DNA of 64,000 nucleotides from NCBI RefSeq assembly GCF_900103815.1, contig NZ_FNHZ01000007.1, positions 62,001 through 126,000 of the forward strand. Reading direction: 5' to 3'. Below, piece after piece: positions 8,942 to 17,500 of the stretch. Position numbers and translations under genes: made by a program. Each line of letters starts with the position of its first letter. The first letter of the stretch is position 1. Source of the stretch: Lachnospira pectinoschiza (GTDB lineage Bacteria; Bacillota; Clostridia; Lachnospirales; Lachnospiraceae). The notes below the pieces were generated by a model that saw only the letters and a list, made by a program, of their open reading frames with translations, did no database searches and had not been told where the DNA came from.

Positions 8942-8982
8942 AATATAAATTTATAAAATTTTTTATGAAATGGGAGGGATTT

Positions 8983-9342
8983 ATGAAACTAAAAAGATTT
9001 TTTGTAGCGGCGTTATTGACATCGTCAGTTATATTGTCTTCATTAGCATTGGTATATGCAGGGTATAATGATGGAACATATGGATATGCATATCGAAATG
9101 TAGAAGGAAGAGATGGAGTGTATAAAATAAGTGCTGGTACAGTAAGAAAAAATGGTGCACAACAATCATCTGTTAAAGTAACAAAAACATATTATGATGG
9201 TGAAGTTCAAACAGAATCTTCTGGTGTGAGAAATGAAGATGTTAATTACACAAGTGGTTATGAATACATAGAAGATTATGTAACGGAACACAAAACATAT
9301 AAGAATTCATTACCGGTTTATAATATTACATTGTATAGGTAA
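8983..9342 (+). CDS. Small secreted protein, bacteriocin-like candidate
   Basis: A 119-residue protein with a clear Sec signal peptide: MKLKRFF, a hydrophobic stretch to about residue 24, and likely cleavage after VYA. An in-frame ATG at 8965 lies before the GGGAGGGA ribosome site, so 8983 is the start. The mature ~95 residues are rich in Tyr, Gly, Thr, Ser and Val, with repeated aromatic/Gly pairs near the N-terminus and no cysteine. The size, signal peptide and nearby FtsX-type exporter recall the lactococcin 972 group, whose members sit beside such ABC transporters. The match is only in style and I cannot confirm the family. The promoter carries copy 2 of the shared element. Confidence 0.7.
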   Translation: MKLKRFFVAALLTSSVILSSLALVYAGYNDGTYGYAYRNVEGRDGVYKISAGTVRKNGAQQSSVKVTKTYYDGEVQTESSGVRNEDVNYTSGYEYIEDYVTEHKTYKNSLPVYNITLYR

Positions 9343-9366
9343 AAGTAATTAATATTTATAAAATTT

Positions 9367-9398
9367 AGCAAGTAGATTATAATAATAATCTACTTGCT
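9367..9398 (+). terminator. Perfect 13-bp hairpin between the secreted protein and LytTR genes
   Basis: AGCAAGTAGATTA (9367-9379) pairs perfectly with 9386-9398 across a six-base loop. No clear T tract follows, so it may be a weak or bidirectional terminator, or a processing site that separates the highly expressed secreted-protein message from the regulator/transporter message. Confidence 0.5.
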
Positions 9399-9437
9399 AT
9401 TAATAAAATTAAAGTAGCAAGAAGGGGGAGGACATAT

Positions 9438-9713
9438 ATGACAATTCAAGATATTGATTTATCACTTGTTGAGTATGTAGAGGTGAGGGGCCATTATCTA
9501 TATTTTATTAGTGATAATTTAGAACATAAAATTAGGGGTTCATTAAGACAAAATTATGAGGTTTTAGAAAATAAGGAATTTTTAAAGGTTAATAAATCTA
9601 CTATGGTTAATAAAAATCATGTGGTAGATACTAGAAAAATAAGCAGATATTTATATTTAAAAAGTGGTAAATGTATTGAAATAAGTCGAAGAAAACTAAA
9701 GATTATAGATTAA
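9438..9713 (+). CDS. Stand-alone LytTR DNA-binding regulator
   Basis: A 91-residue protein that consists of little more than a LytTR DNA-binding domain: the VEYVEVRGHYLYF start, the LRQNYEVLENKEFLKVNKSTMVN core and a basic C-terminal strand. It has no receiver domain, so it is not a classical AgrA-type response regulator. Stand-alone LytTR proteins in streptococci (HdrR, BrsR) control bacteriocin and competence genes and are held in check by membrane partners. GGGGGAGGA precedes the ATG. It lies 26 bases upstream of the first permease and is probably in its operon. The shared 26-bp promoter element is the obvious candidate target. Confidence 0.85.
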   Translation: MTIQDIDLSLVEYVEVRGHYLYFISDNLEHKIRGSLRQNYEVLENKEFLKVNKSTMVNKNHVVDTRKISRYLYLKSGKCIEISRRKLKIID

Positions 9714-9739
9714 AAAAGGTAATATAATAGAGGGTGAAT

Positions 9740-10942
9740 ATGGTAGATGCTAGATTAATTTACAGAATATTTATGAAAAGACCATTATCTATATTTGTTA
9801 TGACAATAATGTCTATAATTTCTTTTTATATGATTTCCAATGAATTGATGGAAAGTATATCTAATAAAGTTTATACTCAAAGAATTCACAATATGTTTTC
9901 AATAAATGAAAGTCGAGTAGGATTAATAAAAATGACTGATGATGTTGAATCAGGAAATATTGATATAAAAAAAGTAAAGCAAGATTTTGAAAAAAGTGAA
10001 TATATAAAAGGTATTGGTTTTAATTCTTCAGATTATATTTATGAAGGGATAAATGCAGAAGTTTATTTTATTGATGAAAGTATGTTAGCTTCATATAATA
10101 TAAGTGTGGAAAATGAATTAAAAGAGAATATGTTAAAAGATACAGAATATATACCAGTTGTAGTAGGTTATAATTTAAGGAATAAGTTTAATATAGGTGA
10201 CACTATTGATTCAACTATTGGAAATAAATATAGGGTTTATGGCTATTTAGCTAAAGATGATGCTATGTATCATGAATCAGATTTATTTGGGGGATGGACT
10301 AATTCTGATTTATATAATTTGGATGATTCATTTGTTGCTATTGTAGATAATGTAGAGGATTTTAGTTTTTTTAATTGGTATTATATAAATTTCTATGTAG
10401 ATGAAGGTGATTATAATCTTGCAAAAGAGGAAATTTTAAAAATTGCAGAAAGTGATAACATCAACATACAAGTTATAAATAGGGGAGAGGAAATATTAGA
10501 AGCACAGGAAGATAATAGTATTCTTCATAGTCCCAATCTTTATATCTTAATTGTAGTATTACTAGTTAATATAATTACTATAACTATAATGACAATAACA
10601 TATGTAATGATTGAAAAAAGGCAATATGGTATTTTATCTATATGTACATATAGTAGAAGAAAAATATCATTTTTAATCATCAAACAGAATGCAATTATAG
10701 TCTATTTAGCAGCAATAATTGCTTGGGCCATTAATCAAAAGTTATATAATGGAAGCATTATTATAAAATTAGCAGACTACCCATCAAATTTGCCTTATAA
10801 GATAACATTATATAGTACAATGATTATTTTGCCATTAGTATTATTTCTTATTGCATCTCTTATTATAGTAATTTCAAGTATGATTCCGGTTATTCTAATA
10901 AATAGATATAAAATACCAGAGTTAATTCATAGTAATAATTAA
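9740..10942 (+). CDS. FtsX-like ABC transporter permease, first subunit
   Basis: A 400-residue permease with the MacB/FtsX (type VII ABC) layout: one N-terminal transmembrane helix (about residues 14-32), an extracellular domain of roughly 235 residues, then three C-terminal helices (about 272-296, 314-333 and 360-390). In-frame GTG (9734) and ATG (9740) are both possible; AGAGGGTG is best spaced for the ATG. Proteins of this type do not pump through a pore; they transmit ATPase motion to the outer face to drive export or sensing. It is paired with the next permease and an ATPase. Isoleucine ATA codons are frequent, unlike in the flanking genes. Confidence 0.82.
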   Translation: MVDARLIYRIFMKRPLSIFVMTIMSIISFYMISNELMESISNKVYTQRIHNMFSINESRVGLIKMTDDVESGNIDIKKVKQDFEKSEYIKGIGFNSSDYIYEGINAEVYFIDESMLASYNISVENELKENMLKDTEYIPVVVGYNLRNKFNIGDTIDSTIGNKYRVYGYLAKDDAMYHESDLFGGWTNSDLYNLDDSFVAIVDNVEDFSFFNWYYINFYVDEGDYNLAKEEILKIAESDNINIQVINRGEEILEAQEDNSILHSPNLYILIVVLLVNIITITIMTITYVMIEKRQYGILSICTYSRRKISFLIIKQNAIIVYLAAIIAWAINQKLYNGSIIIKLADYPSNLPYKITLYSTMIILPLVLFLIASLIIVISSMIPVILINRYKIPELIHSNN

Positions 10943-10960
10943 ACTAGAGGTGGATTAGAA

Positions 10961-12070
10961 ATGAAAAAAATAATAAATATACTTTTTAGACATAAAATGA
11001 TATTAATATTTGTTATGATAGGGCAATTTGCAATCTATATAAGCGTATTTGGAATTCTAAATACACTTAATATTGCTGAATTAAAAGAAAAAGATAGGAT
11101 TGAATCTGTATATAAATCAAGAATAAAAATGGAAATAATAAAATCTGTTGATTCCTCTTTGATATCAGAAGATTTAAAGAATATTGATAAAGCTAATATT
11201 ATTATTACAAAAGGCTTGGCTGTAAATTATAAAGAAGCAAATTCGTCATATATAGCAGACCTTATTATAGCTTTAAATGAAGAATCGCCATATAAATTAA
11301 TAGAGGGACATATACCAGGCACAGATCCGGATGATAAAGGAAAAAATCTTGTAGCAATAGGTAGAGATAAATGTAAATATGCATATGAAGAAAATGGGAA
11401 AAAATATATTACTCTTGATAATGAAAAATATGAGGTATGTGGTATATTAGGAAGTAAATATTCAGATTTTTGGGATTATAAAATTATATTAAATGTAAAT
11501 AATATTGGAGATAATATAATAAGTAGAATTAACGAGCTTACGTATTTTAATATAGAGATTTTATCAAATGAAATTAATGTAAGTGATATTTATGAAGATG
11601 TTTATGTTGCAATAAAAACATGTAATAATGACGCTGCTATAGATTCGTATAAACTTTATGGTAGAGGAGAAAGTGAAATTGGAAATACTTTAGCTAGAAA
11701 TAATATTAACAAAAAAATATGTATTTTGTTATTTAGTTTATGTAATTGTATTGTAATATCTGAATTCTATTTCCTAGACTATAAAAAAGAAATTGTAATT
11801 TATAAAATTCTTGGCGCAAAAAATTCATTTATCATAAAAAGATTAATGATATCATTTGTTGTTATTAGTAGCTTTACATTAATTTTATATGGATTAGTTG
11901 CTACATTATTAAATACAATTGGAATGAATGGATTAATGTATTTTAGTGTTAATGCTAAGAATATAATAAGTATGTTTATAGTTATATTATTAGTTACAGC
12001 TTTATCTATGATATATCCATATATAAAAATGACAAAATTAAACATTACAAGCATGAGATTAAAGGAGTAG
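10961..12070 (+). CDS. FtsX-like ABC transporter permease, second subunit
   Basis: A 369-residue protein with the same topology as the upstream gene: a helix at about residues 12-33, an extracellular domain to about 245, then helices at about 247-266, 291-313 and 330-352. The sequence is well diverged from its neighbour, which suggests a heterodimeric permease pair. AGAGGTGG lies 8 bases before the ATG, 18 bases after the previous stop. The ATPase gene starts 2 bases after this stop, showing tight coupling. The substrate is unknown; export or sensing of the small secreted protein is the simplest guess. Confidence 0.8.
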   Translation: MKKIINILFRHKMILIFVMIGQFAIYISVFGILNTLNIAELKEKDRIESVYKSRIKMEIIKSVDSSLISEDLKNIDKANIIITKGLAVNYKEANSSYIADLIIALNEESPYKLIEGHIPGTDPDDKGKNLVAIGRDKCKYAYEENGKKYITLDNEKYEVCGILGSKYSDFWDYKIILNVNNIGDNIISRINELTYFNIEILSNEINVSDIYEDVYVAIKTCNNDAAIDSYKLYGRGESEIGNTLARNNINKKICILLFSLCNCIVISEFYFLDYKKEIVIYKILGAKNSFIIKRLMISFVVISSFTLILYGLVATLLNTIGMNGLMYFSVNAKNIISMFIVILLVTALSMIYPYIKMTKLNITSMRLKE

Positions 12071-12072
12071 TT

Positions 12073-12744
12073 ATGATAGATATTAAGGGGTTAACAAAAG
12101 TTTTTAAAGATGGTGATTATAATAAAGTCGCTTTAGATGATATTAATTTAAAAATAAATGATGGAGAAATGGTTTCTATAATGGGCCCATCTGGTTCAGG
12201 AAAATCTACTTTGCTAAATATTATTGCATGTTTTGATGATGTAAGTAAAGGTGAGGTGTATATAAATGATAATAATATAACTTCACTTAAAAAAAGAAAA
12301 AAAGAAAAATTTAGAAGAGACAATATAAGCTTTATATTTCAGGATTATGCCTTATTAGAAAATTTTACATGTTATGAAAATGTAGAATTACCTTTATTAA
12401 TTAACAAAGTAAGATCAAGAAAGACTAAGACCTTATCTTTATTAGAAAAGATGAATTTGTTAGAAGAAAAGAATAAAAAGATTAATAAATTATCAGGTGG
12501 ACAAAGACAAAGAGTAGCAATTGCAAGAGCTCTAGCACTTGATACAAATTTAATTCTTGCTGATGAACCTACGGGTGCATTAGATCAAAAAATGGGTGAA
12601 GAAGTAACAGACATCTTACGAGGCATTAATAAAGAAGGAAAAACAGTTATTATTGTTACACATGATGAAAAGGTGGCTAATAAAACAGATAGAATAATTA
12701 AGTTAATGGATGGAAAAATAATAGATGATATAAAAAATGTTTAG
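12073..12744 (+). CDS. ABC transporter ATP-binding protein (MacB/LolD type)
   Basis: A 223-residue ATPase with all the expected motifs: Walker A GPSGSGKST (about residues 39-47), Q-loop in FIFQDYALL, signature LSGGQRQRVAIARALA, Walker B LILADEPTGALD and the H-loop in VTHDEK. The EPTGALD form is typical of ATPases that work with FtsX-like permeases (MacB, LolD, BceA, and the lactococcin 972 exporter group). It is translationally coupled to the second permease, with AAAGGAG overlapping that gene's end. It closes the accessory operon before a strong terminator. Confidence 0.93.
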   Translation: MIDIKGLTKVFKDGDYNKVALDDINLKINDGEMVSIMGPSGSGKSTLLNIIACFDDVSKGEVYINDNNITSLKKRKKEKFRRDNISFIFQDYALLENFTCYENVELPLLINKVRSRKTKTLSLLEKMNLLEEKNKKINKLSGGQRQRVAIARALALDTNLILADEPTGALDQKMGEEVTDILRGINKEGKTVIIVTHDEKVANKTDRIIKLMDGKIIDDIKNV

Positions 12745-12773
12745 ATTAGGTAAAATTAAAGATTAGAAATTAT

Positions 12774-12811
12774 AAAAGGTTATCAAGTAGCAAAACTTGA
12801 TAACCTTTTTT
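12774..12811 (+). terminator. Rho-independent terminator closing the LytTR/ABC operon
   Basis: A perfect 15-bp stem (12774-12788 with 12795-12809) with a six-base loop. The 3' arm ends in the T-run CCTTTTTT. It marks the right edge of the accessory island. Confidence 0.92.
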
Positions 12812-12915
12812 GTTCACAAAGAAGTCTTTTTTCATCCACAATTAAAACACATATTTCAATTAACATAATAAATGTAAAGAGGAGATACATTAGTGTTAAA
12901 TTGAAAGGAGCAGTT

Positions 12916-13716
12916 ATGGCTATTGAAGTATTTAATAGATATGAAAAAAAGTACATGCTAACAAAGAAAAGTTTTAGAAAGCTTTTAACTAGAATCGAAG
13001 ATCATATGGATATGGATAAATACAATATAAATGGCAAGCCATACACAATAAGTAATATATATTTTGATACAGATAATGATGCCCTTATAAGAGCTTCAAT
13101 TGAAAAGCCTGTGTATAAAGAAAAATTAAGAATGAGAGCTTATGGTACACCAGCACTTGATGACAAGGTGTTTATAGAAATAAAGAAGAAGTATGACGGC
13201 ATAGTTAATAAGAGACGTACTTCTATGACTCTTAAAGATGCCTATAATTATATACTTAAAGACAATCCACCAACACCCGCTTCAGGAAAGATTAATACTC
13301 AAGTTTTACAAGAAATCGACTATTTTAAAGATTTCTACAAGGTAAAACCTAAGTTATATCTTTCTTATGATAGATATGCATACTTTGAAAAAAATGATGG
13401 CGATTTCAGAGTAACATTTGACACAAACATTCAGACAAGACGATATGATGTTGCACTAGAAAAAGGCCAGTATGGAAGTCAGTTACTAGAAGCAGATCAG
13501 GTTTTAATGGAAATTAAAATCAGTGGAGCTGTTCCAATGTGGTTTACGAAGATTTTATCAGAATTAAGAGTCTATCCAGTATCATTTTCTAAGTACGGAA
13601 CAGAGTACAAGAGATATGTATTAGAGAATACTCAAAGAGAATTTATTGAAAATAAAGGAGAAATAATATGTTCGAATCAATTTTATCCTCAGCTACAAGC
13701 AGTAGCTTCACTGTAA
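12916..13716 (+). CDS. VTC-domain polyphosphate polymerase-like protein
   Basis: A 266-residue protein of the VTC/CYTH-type triphosphate tunnel fold. Visible features are an N-terminal FNRYEKKY motif, the basic strand LRMRAYG, the acidic strand FIEIKKKY with a following KRRTSM, and a late LMEIKISG strand: the alternating Lys/Arg and Glu residues that line the tunnel. Eukaryotic VTC4 makes polyphosphate from ATP, and bacterial VTC proteins are taken to do likewise. A TTG at 12901 is in frame, but AAAGGAG (12904-12910) places the start at 12916. The gene overlaps the next one by 49 bases, a conserved partner (DUF4956). Confidence 0.87.
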   Translation: MAIEVFNRYEKKYMLTKKSFRKLLTRIEDHMDMDKYNINGKPYTISNIYFDTDNDALIRASIEKPVYKEKLRMRAYGTPALDDKVFIEIKKKYDGIVNKRRTSMTLKDAYNYILKDNPPTPASGKINTQVLQEIDYFKDFYKVKPKLYLSYDRYAYFEKNDGDFRVTFDTNIQTRRYDVALEKGQYGSQLLEADQVLMEIKISGAVPMWFTKILSELRVYPVSFSKYGTEYKRYVLENTQREFIENKGEIICSNQFYPQLQAVASL

Positions 13717-14363
13717 ATGAGTTTTTAATTGCTGAACTAGTAGCTATTGTTTTAGGTTTAATTATTGGCGTTGCTTATATGGTAGCTTGCAAGAATGACG
13801 GTTATTCTAAGAATTTTATCGTGGGTTTATCAATCTTACCAACAGTTGTGGCAGCAGTAATTTTATTTATTGGTAGTGATGTGGCAAGAGCATTTTCAAT
13901 GGCAGGAGCACTTACACTTGTTAGATTCCGTTCTGCTCCTGGTAATGCTAAAGACATTTCAGTAGTATTTTTATCTATGGCAACAGGCCTAGGATGTGGT
14001 TTAGGTTATATAGGATATGCAGCAATCTTCGCAGTAATAGCAGTTATTCTATTAATTATTCTAAGTTTAAGCGCATTTGCTAAAAAGCCATCTAACAAAA
14101 AGCAGCTTAGAGTAACAATTCCTGAAAACTTAAATTATACTAATGCCTTTAATGATGTTTTTGAAAAATTTGTAAATGAATGTAGACTTACAAGAGTAAA
14201 GACAACTAACATGGGTACAATGTTTGAATTGACTTATGAAATGTCTTTAAAGGATGAATCTAAGGAAAAGAAATTTATTGATGAACTAAGAACTAGAAAT
14301 GGCAATTTAAATATTATTCTTGGGATGATGCCAGCGGGAAATGAAGGTTCATTAAACGGTTAA
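13668..14363 (+). CDS. DUF4956 family membrane protein
   Basis: A 231-residue membrane protein of the DUF4956 family, the regular companion of bacterial VTC proteins. About four hydrophobic segments span residues ~18-125. They include the conserved stretch around SMAGALTLVRFRSAPGNAKD with its two arginines, and are followed by a soluble C-terminal domain of about 95 residues. It begins inside the VTC gene in another frame, with AAAGGAG 8 bases before its ATG, so both reading frames are used over 49 bases. The partner's function suggests a role in polyphosphate handling or translocation; this is inference from neighbourhood. Confidence 0.87.
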   Translation: MFESILSSATSSSFTVNEFLIAELVAIVLGLIIGVAYMVACKNDGYSKNFIVGLSILPTVVAAVILFIGSDVARAFSMAGALTLVRFRSAPGNAKDISVVFLSMATGLGCGLGYIGYAAIFAVIAVILLIILSLSAFAKKPSNKKQLRVTIPENLNYTNAFNDVFEKFVNECRLTRVKTTNMGTMFELTYEMSLKDESKEKKFIDELRTRNGNLNIILGMMPAGNEGSLNG

Positions 14364-14370
14364 TCAATCC

Positions 14371-14401
14371 TTGTAGTTATTTGCGTAACAAATCACTACA
14401 A
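14371..14401 (+). terminator. First of two tandem hairpins after DUF4956
   Basis: TTGTAGTTATTTG pairs with CAAATCACTACAA with one mismatch and a five-base loop. No T tract follows directly. It stands just before the stronger terminator at 14416. Confidence 0.5.
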
Positions 14402-14415
14402 ATTATAGTTTTCGT

Positions 14416-14450
14416 AAAAAGCAGGTTAGAGAAAATCTAGCCTGTTTTTT
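14416..14450 (+). terminator. Rho-independent terminator after VTC-DUF4956
   Basis: Stem GCAGGTTAGA with TCTAGCCTGT (one G-U pair) around a GAAAA loop, with the 3' arm running into TTTTTT. Confidence 0.85.
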
Positions 14451-14488
14451 CTATCTTTGTATACATGCCCCTTTCTTCCTAAAATTTA

Positions 14489-14517
14489 TTGACTATTTTA
14501 TTGGAAGAGGTTATTAT
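14489..14517 (+). promoter_or_regulatory. Sigma-A-type promoter for the GH28 gene
   Basis: TTGACT (14489-14494), a 17-bp spacer, and TATTAT (14512-14517), 62 bases before the GH28 start codon and downstream of the preceding terminator. Confidence 0.6.
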
Positions 14518-14579
14518 GAAAGTAGCTTTTTTAAAACATTTTTATAAAAGTTAGTTTATAATGTATGGGAGGTATGCAA

Positions 14580-17500
14580 ATGAAATCTAAAAGTTTGCGT
14601 AAAGCATTAGCGCTAGCTATGGCAAATGCCATGATCCTTGGGGTGGTTGGATCAAATTGTAGCTTAACTAGTGCATCGGGGTTACCATCAACTACTGGCC
14701 ATGATACTTATGTCAATAGTGATGTGTTTTCAGTAATATCAAGTGATAGTTTTGGTACAACAGCACTTGATAGTCCACTTTTTTCAAAAAATATTGGTAG
14801 TTATGATATTACTAATCTACAAGTACCAACATTAGCCTATGATGATACAAGCATAGGAGTAGTTTGGGAAAAACCAGAAAACTATGAAAATGTAGCTGAT
14901 TATCATGTATATATTAATGGGGAATTACAGGAAACAGCTAGGGAAAATTTTAAAGAAAATGCTAAATGGACTTATACTTACATGCAGTCTTTCTACGATT
15001 ATTATGAGACAGCTTCTGATGTAGATATGGTAGATGTAGATATCCATTCTTTTAGAGCAACAAATTTAAGTCCAGAGACAAGTTATGAAATTAGTGTCGT
15101 TGCAATTGATGAGAAAGGCAACGAACTTGGTAATAAGGTTTCTATTAATGCGTCAACAACTAAGACAGCAGAAGTAGTTAATGTCTTAGATTATGGGGTT
15201 ACATATACAGAAGGTTATACAGAATATAATGATGAAATCAATGCAATTATCGAAGCTAATACTAAGGCTATTCAGGCAGCTATTGATGCAGTTCCTGAAG
15301 GTGGTAAATTAGTTATTCCAGATAATGACCAGGGACTTGTATTAGTATCTGGTGCTCTTTGGCTTCATTCTAATATGACTCTTGAACTAGATGGTACTTT
15401 ATGGGCTTCACCAAATTCAGATCATTTTGAAATTGGTTTCCTTATGTATCCATTTTACACAGACACAAGAGATTGGGGCTTATTAAATGCAGTTTCACAA
15501 GATGAGAATGCGCCTCTTGAAAATATTAGAATCACAGGTTCTGGTACTCTTTATGGTAATGGTTGGAAGTATGGTGCTGGCAATACAGTGTATGGAGATG
15601 GCTATACATCTAATGCAGGTGATAACACCCAGAATGGAGATCCAGATGTAAAAAATACTCAGAAGGAATATGGCCTTCCAAGATATGTATCTGGAAATAA
15701 TGCTGCAGTTTATGATTTTGGTATTCAGGCAGCAGATTCTGCTAAGAAGTATTTAGCTAATCTTTATAATGAAGATGGAACAAGAAAGTATTCTGATGAA
15801 ATAATTAATTCTCTTGCTTCTAAGACAAAGTCTAATAAATGGTCTAAGACTTCTTTAAAGGGAATTATATCAGATCAGGATTTAAAGGATGCATATGCTA
15901 CAAGAGCTTCTCTTTTAATTATGAGAAATGTAACTAATGTTTATGTAGCAGATATTACAGTAGAAAATCCTTCAAATCACTCAGTAAATATCCTTGATTC
16001 AAGAAATATTGCTACAACTAATGTTAAGGTATTCTCATATGATGGAAACAACGGTGATGGCCTTGGTTTTGGTTGCTCACAAAATGTAATTTGCTGGAAT
16101 AACTTTACAGATACAGGTGATGATAACTTAGGCTTTGGTTCATCTGTAGGTGAAGGCGCAAGAGATTGTGACATTCAGACAAACTCAGAACTTTGGATGT
16201 TTAATAACTTCCTTCGTGAAGGTCACGGCGGTCTTGCTGCAGGTTCACATACAGGTAATGGTATTCAGGATGTATTATTTGAAGATACAGTAATGAACCA
16301 TATTGATATGGCCTTTAGATTTAAATCAGCACCAACTAATGGTGGTTTTGCTGCAAATATTACTATGAGAGATTGTGCTGTAGCTGATACAAATCAGGCA
16401 TGGGTATTAACAACCTCTTATTCAGACCCTAACTCTGCATCTTCAACAGAGGCAGCAGAAATAGCTGAGTTTTATAACTTCGCAGCTTATAATGTTTCTG
16501 TTTATGGAGCAAGCCAGAACACAATTTGCGTTTATGCAGATGTAGATTATGATTCAAATCCACAAAAGCCAGCACATTGTCACCACAATTTATATTTCCA
16601 GGATATTACTTTTGGAAATGTAGGTGGATATGGTAAATATAAGAATTACAGTGGTTGGGATACACTTACAGGCTGCGAAAATTCAGTATTTTATAATGTT
16701 AAAACAATATCTTATAATAAGAAGGCAGTTTCTAATAAAACAAATGCTGCTTGGACCAATATAAAGTACTGCAAGAATATTATTTTCCAAGGAACAACTC
16801 TTGATAGTTTAAACATTAATAGTTCTAATGTGGAAAATGCTATGCAGGCACCAGAGGTAATTGATACAAATATTACAGCTACAAGTGCTAGTGATGGTAA
16901 GAGTGTAGATTTATCATGGGCAGCACAAAAAGATAACTATTCTATGACTTATGGCGTAGAAACTTATGTAAATGGCGAAATGGTTGACTTTGTATCAGGT
17001 CTATCAGACACAAAGACTACAATTAGTTCTTTAAGTCCTGGAGTTGATTACATTTTCAAAGTATATGTATCAGATAAGACAGGAAACAAGACCTTTATTA
17101 ATGAAGTAAGCCTAAAGACAGAGGGTGAGGATAGCGAGGAAATTAAAGCTCCAGAATCAACTACTGTTAAGCTTACAAATCCAATTTATACTTGTGCTCA
17201 GGCAAGCTTTGCATCTGCTTATACAAGTGATAACAGAGTTAGAGGTTATAAAATCTATGCTAACGGAAATTTAGTAAAGACAATTTATAACTATCAGATT
17301 AAAGAATATAAGAAAGGTGATACAGTTTCTCATCAGGTAGGTAGATTAACTCCTGGTATTGAAAATGAGGTCAAAGTAGTAGCATTTACAGATTCCGGCA
17401 AGGAATATACTTATGATATTTCAAAGGTTACAACACTTGCTAACTACGATTACAAGGCACCTGTTTTTGCTTCGACTGCAAAGATTAATGCTACAGTAAA

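Noticed and set aside
9438..9713. Reading the LytTR protein as an AgrA-like two-component response regulator
   Set aside because: There is no receiver domain, and no histidine kinase gene lies in the window. The 91-residue protein is only the DNA-binding domain.
13668..13716. Frameshift or assembly error joining the VTC and DUF4956 genes
   Set aside because: Both proteins are full length with family-typical termini and the second gene has its own AAAGGAG, so a true overlap is the better reading.
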